A stretch of 64,000 nucleotides of DNA from Oscillospiraceae bacterium (lineage in GTDB: Bacteria > Bacillota > Clostridia > Oscillospirales > SIG627): positions 1 to 64,000 of the forward strand of contig SVQO01000010.1 in assembly GCA_015065325.1 (NCBI GenBank), read 5' to 3'. A model generated the notes under the pieces. That model was not told the origin of the DNA and searched no databases. It worked only from the letters and a program-made list of their open reading frames with translations. A program made the translations under genes and the position numbers. Of this stretch, positions 52,809-60,915 are shown piece after piece (the first letter of the stretch is position 1; the number at the start of each line of letters is the position of its first letter).

Positions 52809-53636
52809 ATGGAACAGAAAGTAATTGTTATCACCGGCGCCGGTGGCGTTCTTTGCTCCGGCTTTGCAAAGGTTCTCGCAAAGGAAGGACATAAGGTTGC
52901 TCTCCTTGACCTGAATCTGGAAGCAGCAGAGGGCTTTGCCGCAGAGATCCGTGCAGAAGGCGGCATTGCAAAGGCATACGGCTGCAACGTACTGAAGAAA
53001 GAGTCCATGGAAGAAGCACATCAGGCGATTTTGAAGGACTTCGGCAAATGTGACATCCTGATCAACGGTGCAGGCGGAAACAATCCCCGCGGCACTGCAG
53101 ATCACGAGACCTATGAGCCCGGTGACGAGACCCGCGACGACATCAAGACCTTCTTCAACCTGGATCCCGACGGAATCGGCTTCGTATTCAACCTGAACTT
53201 CTTGGGAACCCTGCTCCCCACTCAGGTATTCGTGCCTGATATGATCGGCAAAGAGGGCTGCAGCATTCTGAATATTTCCTCTATGAATGCATTTCGTCCC
53301 TTGACCAAGATCCCCGCATACTCCGGTGCCAAGGCTGCCATCTCCAACTTTACTCAGTGGTTGGCAGTACACTTTGCTCCCGCAGGCATTCGCGTTAACG
53401 CCATTGCCCCCGGATTCTTCGTTACCAACCAAAACAGAGCTCTGCTCTTTAACGAGGACGGAACCCCCACCGCCCGTACCAACAAGATCTTGAACGCAAC
53501 ACCCATGAAGCGCTTCGGCGAATCCGAGGAGCTGAACGGTGCTCTTACCTTCCTGCTCGACGCTGAAAAGGCAGGCTTCATTACCGGTGTCGTTCTTCCC
53601 GTTGACGGCGGATTCTCCGCTTATTCCGGCGTATAA
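52809..53636 (+). CDS. Short-chain dehydrogenase/reductase, D-mannonate oxidoreductase-like
   Basis: SDR enzyme of 275 aa. Cofactor loop is ITGAGGVLCSGFAKVLA, the NNAG-type motif NGAGGNNP, and the catalytic Ser and Tyr-x3-Lys in NISSMNAFRPLTKIPAYSGAK. VLPVDGGFSAYSGV closes it. The overall pattern, with the insertion around residues 95-120, resembles the SDR-type fructuronate/mannonate oxidoreductases (UxuB of Bacillus), so a hexuronate pathway role is plausible but unproven; no uxuA or kinase is nearby. The ATG at 52809 has AAAGGGG upstream, and the track start is too early. Confidence 0.88.
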   Translation: MEQKVIVITGAGGVLCSGFAKVLAKEGHKVALLDLNLEAAEGFAAEIRAEGGIAKAYGCNVLKKESMEEAHQAILKDFGKCDILINGAGGNNPRGTADHETYEPGDETRDDIKTFFNLDPDGIGFVFNLNFLGTLLPTQVFVPDMIGKEGCSILNISSMNAFRPLTKIPAYSGAKAAISNFTQWLAVHFAPAGIRVNAIAPGFFVTNQNRALLFNEDGTPTARTNKILNATPMKRFGESEELNGALTFLLDAEKAGFITGVVLPVDGGFSAYSGV

Positions 53637-53646
53637 GATTTGCTGC

Positions 53647-53684
53647 AAAAAATGCATTGCTTTCAACAAGCAATGCATTTTTTT
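53647..53684 (+). terminator. Bidirectional intrinsic terminator
   Basis: A 16-bp stem (AAAAAATGCATTGCTT / AAGCAATGCATTTTTT) with a 5-base loop between the convergent dehydrogenase and GH25 genes. Confidence 0.92.
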
Positions 53685-53691
53685 ATTCTTC

Positions 53692-54834
53692 TCAGGAAGC
53701 GGGCGTCAATCCCTGTCCTTCTTTATCCATCAAATAGGACGTAACGGCATAGACTGTCTGCCCCTTGTAATCCAGTCGGGACCATCCGTCCGCTCCGTCT
53801 GCCACCCGGAGAAGATATTCTCCCTTTTTCAGATCGGCAACCAATTCCCCTTCTACGGAGGGGCTCTTTCGCAAATTCACCCTGATTTTGGCAGTAACGT
53901 ATTCCTTGGCAGGAGTGAAGATCTGACCGTGCTCCGTCACGGCTTCGGAAAGTAAGCAGTCGTACTTTGCTTTCTGCGGTTTTGCGGTAAAATAGGCAAA
54001 ATTCAAATCCACGTTTCCCGAGATCCCGCTTACGCGCCCGTGATCCGAATACTGCCACATAGCAAAATTCGTCTCCGAGTCGGGATGCTCGGCATCGGGG
54101 ATTCCGTAATCGGCTCCCCATATCATATATTCCTCCAGAATGCGATCCTTCTCCCAAAGCTTCGGGTCATTCAATTCATTGATGGGAACGTACAGCATTC
54201 CGTCGTAGCCTGCCCCCTGTACGATGCGAAGGAAGGTCAATGCGATCTCCGTGCGTTCTGCGGCAGAGGCGGAGGCATCGTTTTCCATCATTTCATAGTC
54301 TATAACCACGGGCAAGGATATTTCATATTCCCCCGCCCTTTCAAGAACCCACAAGGCTTCTGCCTCTGCCTCGGAGGTATTTTTTGCCAGAGAATAGAAG
54401 TATATGCCGGCAAGGACCCCATTTTCTGCGGCACCCTTCAAATTATGATCCGCCGAGGGATCCAAACCGAAGGACCCGCTCGAGCCGTGATAGCCAATGC
54501 GGATCATCGCAAATTCCACTCCGCTTGCGGCTATCTTTTTCCAGTCGGGCTTCCCTTGCCACTTGGATACGTCGATTCCCTTCATCAGGGGCGTTTTGGA
54601 AAATGGCTCTCTCTTTTTTTCTTCGGGAGCAGGAGCCACGGGCTCTTTCGTTTCTTTCTCGCTCTGCTTTTTCTCCGACACCTCGCCGAGATTTTCCTTG
54701 GAAGGCGGCGGCGCCTGCACTCTCGGAGGAAGCGCGAAATATCCGATACAAAAGCCTAGCACCATCAGAACAAGAGACGAAGCTCCGACGATCCAATATT
54801 TTTTATAGTTTTTTAAAATCGTTTTAAAATCCAT
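53692..54834 (-). CDS. Membrane-anchored GH25 lysozyme with SH3-like domain
   Basis: Residues 1-35 form a cytoplasmic stub and transmembrane anchor (VGASSLVLMVLGFCIGYFAL). A Pro/Glu/Lys linker runs to ~80, and the GH25 muramidase domain follows, with GIDVSKWQGKPDW, FAMIRIGYHG, VVIDYEM (catalytic acids) and VDLNFAYF. A C-terminal bacterial SH3 domain (ITAKIRVNLRKSPSVEGE-like, from ~310) may bind wall peptides. It cuts the MurNAc-GlcNAc bond at the cell surface. Promoter is TTGACA/TAAAAT. Confidence 0.92.
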   Translation of the reverse strand: MDFKTILKNYKKYWIVGASSLVLMVLGFCIGYFALPPRVQAPPPSKENLGEVSEKKQSEKETKEPVAPAPEEKKREPFSKTPLMKGIDVSKWQGKPDWKKIAASGVEFAMIRIGYHGSSGSFGLDPSADHNLKGAAENGVLAGIYFYSLAKNTSEAEAEALWVLERAGEYEISLPVVIDYEMMENDASASAAERTEIALTFLRIVQGAGYDGMLYVPINELNDPKLWEKDRILEEYMIWGADYGIPDAEHPDSETNFAMWQYSDHGRVSGISGNVDLNFAYFTAKPQKAKYDCLLSEAVTEHGQIFTPAKEYVTAKIRVNLRKSPSVEGELVADLKKGEYLLRVADGADGWSRLDYKGQTVYAVTSYLMDKEGQGLTPAS

Positions 54835-54863
54835 ATTTTCCTCTCAGAAAGAAGTTTCGTTTC

Positions 54864-54892
54864 ATTTTACCAATATTCTTTTTCTCTGTCAA
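54864..54892 (-). promoter_or_regulatory. Sigma-A promoter for the GH25 lysozyme gene
   Basis: Exact TTGACA, a 17-bp spacer and TAAAAT on the minus strand, about 30 bases before the ATG. Confidence 0.85.
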
Positions 54893-54904
54893 GGAAAACA
54901 AGCC

Positions 54905-54933
54905 TTGACAAGACGGCAAAAAAAGGATAAAGT
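54905..54933 (+). promoter_or_regulatory. Sigma-A promoter for the ACT-domain protein
   Basis: Exact TTGACA, a 17-bp spacer and TAAAGT on the plus strand. Its -35 element is 12 bases from the -35 of the divergent GH25 promoter, in the inverted repeat TGTCAAGG-N8-CCTTGACA. Confidence 0.8.
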
Positions 54934-54954
54934 ATTCGGTGAGGAGTTGATGAT

Positions 54955-55395
54955 ATGAAACGAAAGTATCTGATCTGCGACGTTTCCATTCTTCCCGAGT
55001 GCTATGAAAAGGTAGTGGAGGCACGGGAATTGGTGGAAACGGGAAAAGCAAAGGACGTCAGTGAAGCGGTGCGAATAACGGGAATTTCCCGCAGTACCTA
55101 TTATAAATACAAGGATTATCTATTTGCCCCGGGAAAGGATTCCAATCACGGAAAAAAAGCGATCTTATCCTTTCAGCTTGCCCATAAGACGGGAGCTCTT
55201 TCCGAGGTTTTGTCCCTGGTCAGCCAAATGAATGCAAACATCCTTACGATCAACCAAAACCTGCCCGTAAGAGGGAAGGCTTACATTACCCTTTCGGTGG
55301 AGTTTTCCAAAATGAAGATCGACCCCGCGGATCTGGTTTCCGCGATCTCCCTCTGTTCCGGGGTCTCTTCCGTTAAGCTGGTTGCCATTGAATAA
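54955..55395 (+). CDS. UPF0735-type ACT domain-containing protein
   Basis: 146-aa protein with an N-terminal helix-turn-helix-like segment (VSEAVRITGISRSTYYKYKDYLF) and a C-terminal ACT domain (HKTGALSEVLSLVSQMNANILTINQNLP). ACT domains bind amino acids, and UPF0735/PheB proteins are thought to be regulatory, sometimes near homoserine dehydrogenase genes. GAGGAGTTG precedes the ATG. It converges on the M20 amidohydrolase array, so an amino-acid-sensing link is possible but speculative. Confidence 0.9.
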   Translation: MKRKYLICDVSILPECYEKVVEARELVETGKAKDVSEAVRITGISRSTYYKYKDYLFAPGKDSNHGKKAILSFQLAHKTGALSEVLSLVSQMNANILTINQNLPVRGKAYITLSVEFSKMKIDPADLVSAISLCSGVSSVKLVAIE

Positions 55396-55401
55396 CGCAA
55401 A

Positions 55402-55440
55402 AAAGACCTGTGCATCAAGGAAGCACAGGTCTTTATCTTT
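55402..55440 (+). terminator. Bidirectional terminator between ACT gene and M20 array
   Basis: A 12-bp stem AAAGACCTGTGC / GCACAGGTCTTT with a 9-base loop. T-rich on the plus side; on the minus side TTTTTTG, so it also ends the M20 operon. Confidence 0.9.
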
Positions 55441-55454
55441 ATCTTTATCTTTAT
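55431..55454. repeat. Short tandem repeat (CTTTAT)x4
   Basis: Four perfect copies of the hexamer CTTTAT overlap the terminator tail and the stop codon region of the last M20 gene. Confidence 0.9.
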
Positions 55455-56800
55455 TCTTCGATCTTCAGGGTCACGGTTCCGTCTTCGTTGTAGATAACGC
55501 CTTCTCCTTCAAAGGAAAGGGAGTCAACGGCAGCGAAGTATTCCTCCTTGGAGGCATAGGGAACGTTCTTGTTTGCAAGAACGTATTTTGCTTTTTCTCC
55601 GCCGTTTTCGAGAAGCTTGGCGATCATACCCAGTTGGATCTTAGCGGATACGACGCAAGCGGTATAAGGATCTACGATCATCCACTCGGGACCGTGGCTA
55701 GCTCCCTGTGCACCGCAAATATAAGGGTGAACACAAGGGATCACGCAGGCAATATCACCCATATCAGAACTTGCGGTTCCCCAATTATCGGTAATACGGA
55801 TCTCTTCCTCTTTAAAGAAATCCAGACCGATCTCCTTAAAGATCGCTTTCAGATTGGGATCGTTGTAGCGGGGAGCGAAGCCGTGCACATCGGTAAAGCG
55901 CACGCCGCAGCCCATAGCAGCGGCGGCACCCGCAAAGGCACGGTTGATCTTCAAGCTTTCATTTTTCATTGCGGGAACTGTAGCGGCTCTCAGGTAGCTT
56001 TCCGTAATAACCTCGTCGGGAATGGCGTTCACCACGTTTCCGCCCTTGGTGATAATGGGATGGTAGCGAACCGTATCCTTCTCCTGGAAGGTCTCGCGGA
56101 GAGCATTTGCCGCGGAAAGAGCGGTAGTTGCGGCGTAAAGGGCGTTGATCCCCTTATGAGGAGAACCGCCTGCATGAGCGGACTTGCCCGTAAAGGTTGC
56201 GTATTTGATCAGAGCACCGTTGCTTCCCTTGGGACAAGAAAGACCTTCGCCACCGCTCGTATGGATCATCATCGCAAGATCCACACCGTCCAAATAGCCT
56301 CTGTGCAGAAATTCGGGCTTACCGCACATATATTTGATGATGCCGTCCTTTTTCAAGCCAAGACGGAAATCAATTTCAACTCCCTCTTCCGCGGGAACGG
56401 CGATCAAGCGGATCTTACCGCAAAGCCCCTCCAGAACACCCGGTTCCTTCAATGCGGCGGCAAGGCCGAGAAGTGCGGCAGACTGGCAGTGATGACCGCA
56501 GGCGTGGACTGCGCCGGTTTCTTTGTCGCACTCGGGGTGAGAAGGAATGATCAGAGAGTCCATTTCACCGAAAACGGCAATGGTGGGACCGGGCTTTCCG
56601 GTATCGATATCGGTATAAAAGCCGGGGATATCGCCTGCCTCACAAAGCTCGTATCCAAATGCCTCGTAGCGTTCCTTCAGGTAAGCGTGGGTCTTCCACT
56701 CGCGGTAGCCGGGCTCGGGATTTTTCCAGATGTGGCGCTCTGCCTCAAGGATCATATCCTTATGCTTTTCAACGGCATTGTACAGTTTTTCGTAGCTCAT
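55451..56800 (-). CDS. M20 family amidohydrolase, array copy 6 (last transcribed, class A)
   Basis: 449-aa AbgB/hippuricase-like amidohydrolase (M20D). Predicted metal ligands lie in HACGHHCQ (~100-104), VPAEEG (~140), MMIH (~181) and GASH (~370); the lid or dimerisation domain holds KSAHAGGSPHKG and NVVNAIPDEV. SSDMGDI near 350 is shared by the array. Class A is marked by DSLIIPSHPECD. It is nearly identical to copy 5 over the first 70 residues. The ATG at 56800 is used; the GTG one codon earlier has slightly better spacing from GGAG. The C-terminus YNEDGTVTLK is a shared array signature. Confidence 0.92.
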   Translation of the reverse strand: MSYEKLYNAVEKHKDMILEAERHIWKNPEPGYREWKTHAYLKERYEAFGYELCEAGDIPGFYTDIDTGKPGPTIAVFGEMDSLIIPSHPECDKETGAVHACGHHCQSAALLGLAAALKEPGVLEGLCGKIRLIAVPAEEGVEIDFRLGLKKDGIIKYMCGKPEFLHRGYLDGVDLAMMIHTSGGEGLSCPKGSNGALIKYATFTGKSAHAGGSPHKGINALYAATTALSAANALRETFQEKDTVRYHPIITKGGNVVNAIPDEVITESYLRAATVPAMKNESLKINRAFAGAAAAMGCGVRFTDVHGFAPRYNDPNLKAIFKEIGLDFFKEEEIRITDNWGTASSDMGDIACVIPCVHPYICGAQGASHGPEWMIVDPYTACVVSAKIQLGMIAKLLENGGEKAKYVLANKNVPYASKEEYFAAVDSLSFEGEGVIYNEDGTVTLKIEE

Positions 56801-56831
56801 CACATTTATTCTCCTTATTAATTTTTCAACA

Positions 56832-58172
56832 TTAGTATTTCAACGTAACGGTTCCGTTTTCGTTATACACAACACCTTCTCCGTCAAAGGAGATCGCATC
56901 TACTGCGGCAAAGTATTCCTCCTTGGAGGCGTAGGGCACCTTTTTGTTTGCAAGAACGTTTTTGGCTTCTGCAGCGTCGTTTTCGAGGAACGCCGCCAAA
57001 GCACCGATCTGCACCTTTGCAGATACGACGCAAGCGGTATAGGGATCTTCGATGTAGTAGTTGTCACCGTGAGCCGTTCCCGTAGCACCACCGACATTGG
57101 GATGAACGGCAGGCATCACGCAGGAAATATCACCCATATCAGAGCTTGCGGTACCCCAATTCTGAGTAAAACAAATATCCTCTTCTGCAAAGAAATCCGC
57201 ACCGATCCTCTTAAATACCTCTCTCATAGTATGGTCGTTATAGCGCGGTGCAAAGCCATGAACGTCGATGAAGTGAACGCCTGCACCCATAGCAGCGGCA
57301 CAGCCTGCGTACGCACGGTTGATCTTCTTGCTCTCCGCATTCATCGCTTCCACGGTAGCAGCTCTCAGATAGCTCTCGACGCGAACCTCGTCGGGAATGG
57401 CGTTTACCACGTTTCCACCCTTGGTCATAATGGGGTGGTAGCGAACCGTGTCCTTTTCCTGGAAGGTCTCGCGAATGGCGTTGGACGCGGAAAGAGCGTT
57501 GCTTGCGGCGTAGAGCGCATTGATTCCCTTGTGAGGAGAACCGCCCGCGTGAGCAGACTTTCCCGCAAAGGTAGCAAATTTAATAATGGCTCCGTTGCTG
57601 CCCTTGTTGCAGGAAATGCCCTTTTGGGTGGTATGGATCATCATTGCCATATCCACGCCATCCAGATAGCCGCGATAGAGAAATTCGGGCTTACCGCACA
57701 TATATTTGATAATGCCCTTTTCCTTCAAGCCGAGACGGAACCCGATCTCAATGCCTTCTTCGGCAGGAACGGCAATGAGGCGGATCTTACCGCAAAGACC
57801 GTCCAGCACGCCGGGCTCTTTCAACCCAGCCGCAAGTCCGAGCAGGGCGGCAGACTGGCAGTTATGTCCACAGGCGTGAACCGCGCCGGTCTCTTTGTCA
57901 CACTCGGGGTGAGAAGGGATGATCAGAGAATCCATTTCACCGAAAACGGCGATGGTAGGGCCGGGTCTGCCCGTATCCACGTCCGTGTAAAAGCCGGGGA
58001 TGTTTCCTGCTTCCACCAGCTTGTAGCCCAAAGCCTCGTATTTTTCCTTCAGGTAAGCGTGGGTCTTCCACTCACGGTAGCCGGGCTCAGGATTTTTCCA
58101 GATGTGGCGCTCGGCTTCCAAAATCAAGGTCTTATTCTTTTCTACTGCCTCATAAAGCTTTTCAAATTTCAT
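56832..58172 (-). CDS. M20 family amidohydrolase, array copy 5 (class A)
   Basis: 446-aa enzyme, the closest relative of copy 6. Metal-site motifs are HACGHNCQ, VPAEEG, MMIH and GTAHGD. The loop after the fourth ligand reads ISCNKGSNG, where most copies have CPKGSNG. DSLIIPSHPECD marks class A. M20D enzymes cleave amide bonds of N-acylated or aryl amino acids such as hippurate, IAA-amino acids or p-aminobenzoyl-glutamate; the substrate here is unknown. AGAAGGAG precedes the ATG and 16 bases separate it from copy 4. Confidence 0.92.
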   Translation of the reverse strand: MKFEKLYEAVEKNKTLILEAERHIWKNPEPGYREWKTHAYLKEKYEALGYKLVEAGNIPGFYTDVDTGRPGPTIAVFGEMDSLIIPSHPECDKETGAVHACGHNCQSAALLGLAAGLKEPGVLDGLCGKIRLIAVPAEEGIEIGFRLGLKEKGIIKYMCGKPEFLYRGYLDGVDMAMMIHTTQKGISCNKGSNGAIIKFATFAGKSAHAGGSPHKGINALYAASNALSASNAIRETFQEKDTVRYHPIMTKGGNVVNAIPDEVRVESYLRAATVEAMNAESKKINRAYAGCAAAMGAGVHFIDVHGFAPRYNDHTMREVFKRIGADFFAEEDICFTQNWGTASSDMGDISCVMPAVHPNVGGATGTAHGDNYYIEDPYTACVVSAKVQIGALAAFLENDAAEAKNVLANKKVPYASKEEYFAAVDAISFDGEGVVYNENGTVTLKY

Positions 58173-58188
58173 TTTTTATCTCCTTCTC

Positions 58189-59532
58189 TCAGAAATTCAA
58201 CGTAACGGTTCCGTCCTCGTTATAGAAAACGCCGTCTTGATCAAAGTTCAAAGCATCCTTCACCTTGAAAAATTCCTCCTTGGAGGCGTAGGGCAGTTTT
58301 TTCTCCGCAATTACCTTCTTGGCATACGCGGCATCGTCACAAAGCAAAAGCTTGGTTACGCCCGAGATCACCTTGGCACAGATCACACAAGCAGTATAAG
58401 GATCGGACACCACGTAATCCACACCGTGCCCCGTGCCGCTTACACCGGCAATAAAAGGATGAACGGCAGGAATGACGGAGCTGATATCGCCCATATCACT
58501 GCATGCAGGCCCCCAGTTATTATTGTCGAAATCCAGCTCGTTTTCGGAATAAAACTCCTTGGCAACCGTCTTGAATGCCTGACGCAGGTTTTCATCGTTG
58601 TATCGGGGGGCGGAGCCGCCCAAATCCTGAAAGTGCACCTGACAACCCATAGCGGCGGCACAGCCGGCATAGGCACGGTTGATCTTGTGGCTGATGTCAC
58701 ATATGGTGCCGTAGGCGGCACCTCGGATCATATTCTCGACCACAACCTCATCGGGGATAGCATTGACCACGTTGCCGCCCTTGGTAATGATGGGGTGCAT
58801 ACGGATCTTATCCTGTTCCCGGAAGGTCTCGCGAATGGCATTTGCCGCGGCAAGAGCGTTGCTTGCGGCATAAAGGGCGTTGAGTCCCTTGTGAGGGGCA
58901 CCGCCCGCGTGGGCAGATTTTCCGATAAAGGTAGCTTTCTTACGCACGTTTCCATTGGAGCCCTTTGGACAGCTCATTCCCTTGGTTTCCTTCTGATGTA
59001 CCATCAGAGCAATATCCACATCATCCAAAAGCCCACGGTACAGCACCTCGGGCTTGCCTGCAAAATAACGAACCGTTCCGTTCTTTTTCAGCTCTTCGCG
59101 GAAAGCCGATGAAACACCTTCCTCGGCAGGGACGGCAAACAAACGGATGGAGCCGCTCATTTCATCCAAAACGTTCGGAGCTGTCAAACCTGCGGCAACC
59201 CCCAAAAGAGCGGCGCACTGACAGTTATGTCCACAGGCGTGAGCCGCACCGGTTTCGGGATCGGCAAGGGGATGACCGGGGCAAGGAAGGGCGTCAAGTT
59301 CGCCGAATACCACCACCTTTGGACCGGGGCGACCCGTATCCACGTCGGTATAAAACCCGGGAATATTGCCCAGCTCGGTAACGGTATATCCCAATTCCTC
59401 AAAGCGCGCTTTCAAATACGCGTGGGTCTTCCATTCACGAAAGCCAAGCTCAGGATTTTTCTTAATGGCTTCTTCAGCGGCAAGGATCATATCCTTGTGC
59501 GCTTCCACAGCTTCAAAAAGTTTCTGATACAT
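58189..59532 (-). CDS. M20 family amidohydrolase, array copy 4 (class B)
   Basis: 447-aa enzyme. Class B is shown by DALPCPGHPLADPETGAAHACGH in place of the class A loop. Ligand motifs are HACGHNCQ, VPAEEGVS, LMVH and GTGHGVD; the loop after the histidine is MSCPKGSNG. The lid motif is KSAHAGGAPHKG. The first residues of helix one (KNPELGFREWKTHAYL) match copies 2 and 3. AAGGAGA precedes the ATG. No defects seen. Confidence 0.92.
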   Translation of the reverse strand: MYQKLFEAVEAHKDMILAAEEAIKKNPELGFREWKTHAYLKARFEELGYTVTELGNIPGFYTDVDTGRPGPKVVVFGELDALPCPGHPLADPETGAAHACGHNCQCAALLGVAAGLTAPNVLDEMSGSIRLFAVPAEEGVSSAFREELKKNGTVRYFAGKPEVLYRGLLDDVDIALMVHQKETKGMSCPKGSNGNVRKKATFIGKSAHAGGAPHKGLNALYAASNALAAANAIRETFREQDKIRMHPIITKGGNVVNAIPDEVVVENMIRGAAYGTICDISHKINRAYAGCAAAMGCQVHFQDLGGSAPRYNDENLRQAFKTVAKEFYSENELDFDNNNWGPACSDMGDISSVIPAVHPFIAGVSGTGHGVDYVVSDPYTACVICAKVISGVTKLLLCDDAAYAKKVIAEKKLPYASKEEFFKVKDALNFDQDGVFYNEDGTVTLNF

Positions 59533-59553
59533 CGCACTTCTCCTTCAAAGTAA

Positions 59554-60897
59554 TTATATTTGCAGGGTAACGCTTCCGTCTTCGTTATATACGACTCCGT
59601 CACCTACAAAATTCAAAGAATCTTTTGCCTTGAAAAACTCCTCCTTGGAGGCGTAAGGCACCTTTTTTTCCGCGATCACTTTTTTTGCCAGAGCGGCATC
59701 CTCGATCAACAAATCCTTCAAAACACCGGTAATGATCTTTGCGCCGGTCACACAAGCAGTATATGCATCCACCACCAGAAAGTTTGCGCTATGTCCAATT
59801 CCCTCTGCGCCGCCGATATAAGGATGAACGGAAGGGATCACGTTGCAGATATCGCCCATATCACTGCTGGATTTTCCCCAGATCTTATCGAATTCCATTT
59901 CTTCTTCCTTGAAGAAATTCAGTGCCACCTTGTGAAACAGATCCATCAAATTCTTATCGTTGATTCTGGGGGCGGAGCCGCTGACGTCCTCAAAATACAC
60001 ACGGCAGCCCATTGCGGCGGCGGAACCGGCAAAAGCTCGATTGATCTTTCGGTTGATCTGACCTACCACCTCGTAATCCGCACCGCGGATCATATTCTCC
60101 ACCACCACCTCGTCGGGGATTGCATTGACTACGTTGCCACCCTTGGTAATGATGGGGTGCATACGGACCGTATCCTTTTCCTGAAAGGTCTCGCGTATGG
60201 CATTTGCCGCAGAAAGTGCGGTCGTTGCGGCGTAGAGCGCGTTGATCCCCTTGTGAGGAGAACCGCCCGCGTGAGCGGATTTACCGATAAAGGTTGCTTT
60301 TTTGCGCACGTTGCCGTTGGTTCCCTTGGGGCAGCTCATTTTATAGGGCTTGGCGCGCAGATGCACCATCATCGCAATGTCCACGTCATCCAAAAGTCCT
60401 CGATAGAGAACCTCGGATTTTCCGGCGAAATAGCGTACCTTGCCGCTTTTTTTCAGTTCTTCGCGGTAGGCGGCACTTACTCCCTCCTCCGCGGGAACGA
60501 CGAACAGTCTGACGGAGCCGCTCATTTCATCCAGCACTCCCTGTGCTTTCAACGCGGCAGCAACACCGATCAAGCCGGCACACTGACAGTGATGCCCGCA
60601 GGCGTGGGCGGCATTCGTTTCGGGATCGGCAAAGGGGTGACCGGGGCAAGGAAGGCCATCCAATTCCGCAAAAACAACGATTTTCGGTCCGGGACGCCCC
60701 GTATCCACGTCGGTATAAAAGCCGGGAATATTGCCAAGCTCGGTGAGCTCGTACCCCAATTCCTCAAAACGGGCTTTCATATACCCGTGGGTCTTCCACT
60801 CACGAAAGCCAAGCTCGGGCATAGAGTTCAGATCTCGCTCTGCCTTCAAAATCACGTCTTTATAAGCCTCTACGGCATCGAACAGTTTTTGATACAT
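59554..60897 (-). CDS. M20 family amidohydrolase, array copy 3 (class B)
   Basis: 447-aa enzyme with class B loop DGLPCPGHPFADPETNAAHACGH. Ligand motifs HACGHHCQ, VPAEEGVS, MMVH and GIGHSAN are intact. It has a one-to-two residue longer loop (LRAKPYKMSCPKGTNG) beside the active site and an F-to-SMPELGF change at the N-terminus (no KNPE). SSDMGDI is preserved. The gene begins 18 bases after copy 2 ends; AAGGACG lies upstream of the ATG. Confidence 0.92.
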   Translation of the reverse strand: MYQKLFDAVEAYKDVILKAERDLNSMPELGFREWKTHGYMKARFEELGYELTELGNIPGFYTDVDTGRPGPKIVVFAELDGLPCPGHPFADPETNAAHACGHHCQCAGLIGVAAALKAQGVLDEMSGSVRLFVVPAEEGVSAAYREELKKSGKVRYFAGKSEVLYRGLLDDVDIAMMVHLRAKPYKMSCPKGTNGNVRKKATFIGKSAHAGGSPHKGINALYAATTALSAANAIRETFQEKDTVRMHPIITKGGNVVNAIPDEVVVENMIRGADYEVVGQINRKINRAFAGSAAAMGCRVYFEDVSGSAPRINDKNLMDLFHKVALNFFKEEEMEFDKIWGKSSSDMGDICNVIPSVHPYIGGAEGIGHSANFLVVDAYTACVTGAKIITGVLKDLLIEDAALAKKVIAEKKVPYASKEEFFKAKDSLNFVGDGVVYNEDGSVTLQI

Positions 60898-60915
60898 AAC
60901 GCTTCGTCCTTTGTC

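Noticed and set aside
52581-53678. N-terminal ~365 residues of the 643-aa minus-strand ORF ending at 51747
   Set aside because: It is antisense to the well-supported SDR gene; the true AraC gene starts at 52580 with its own ribosome site and promoter.
55431-55454. (CTTTAT)x4 as a CRISPR-like or phase-variation repeat
   Set aside because: Only four hexamers, at the stop codon and terminator tail, so slippage would not switch an open frame.
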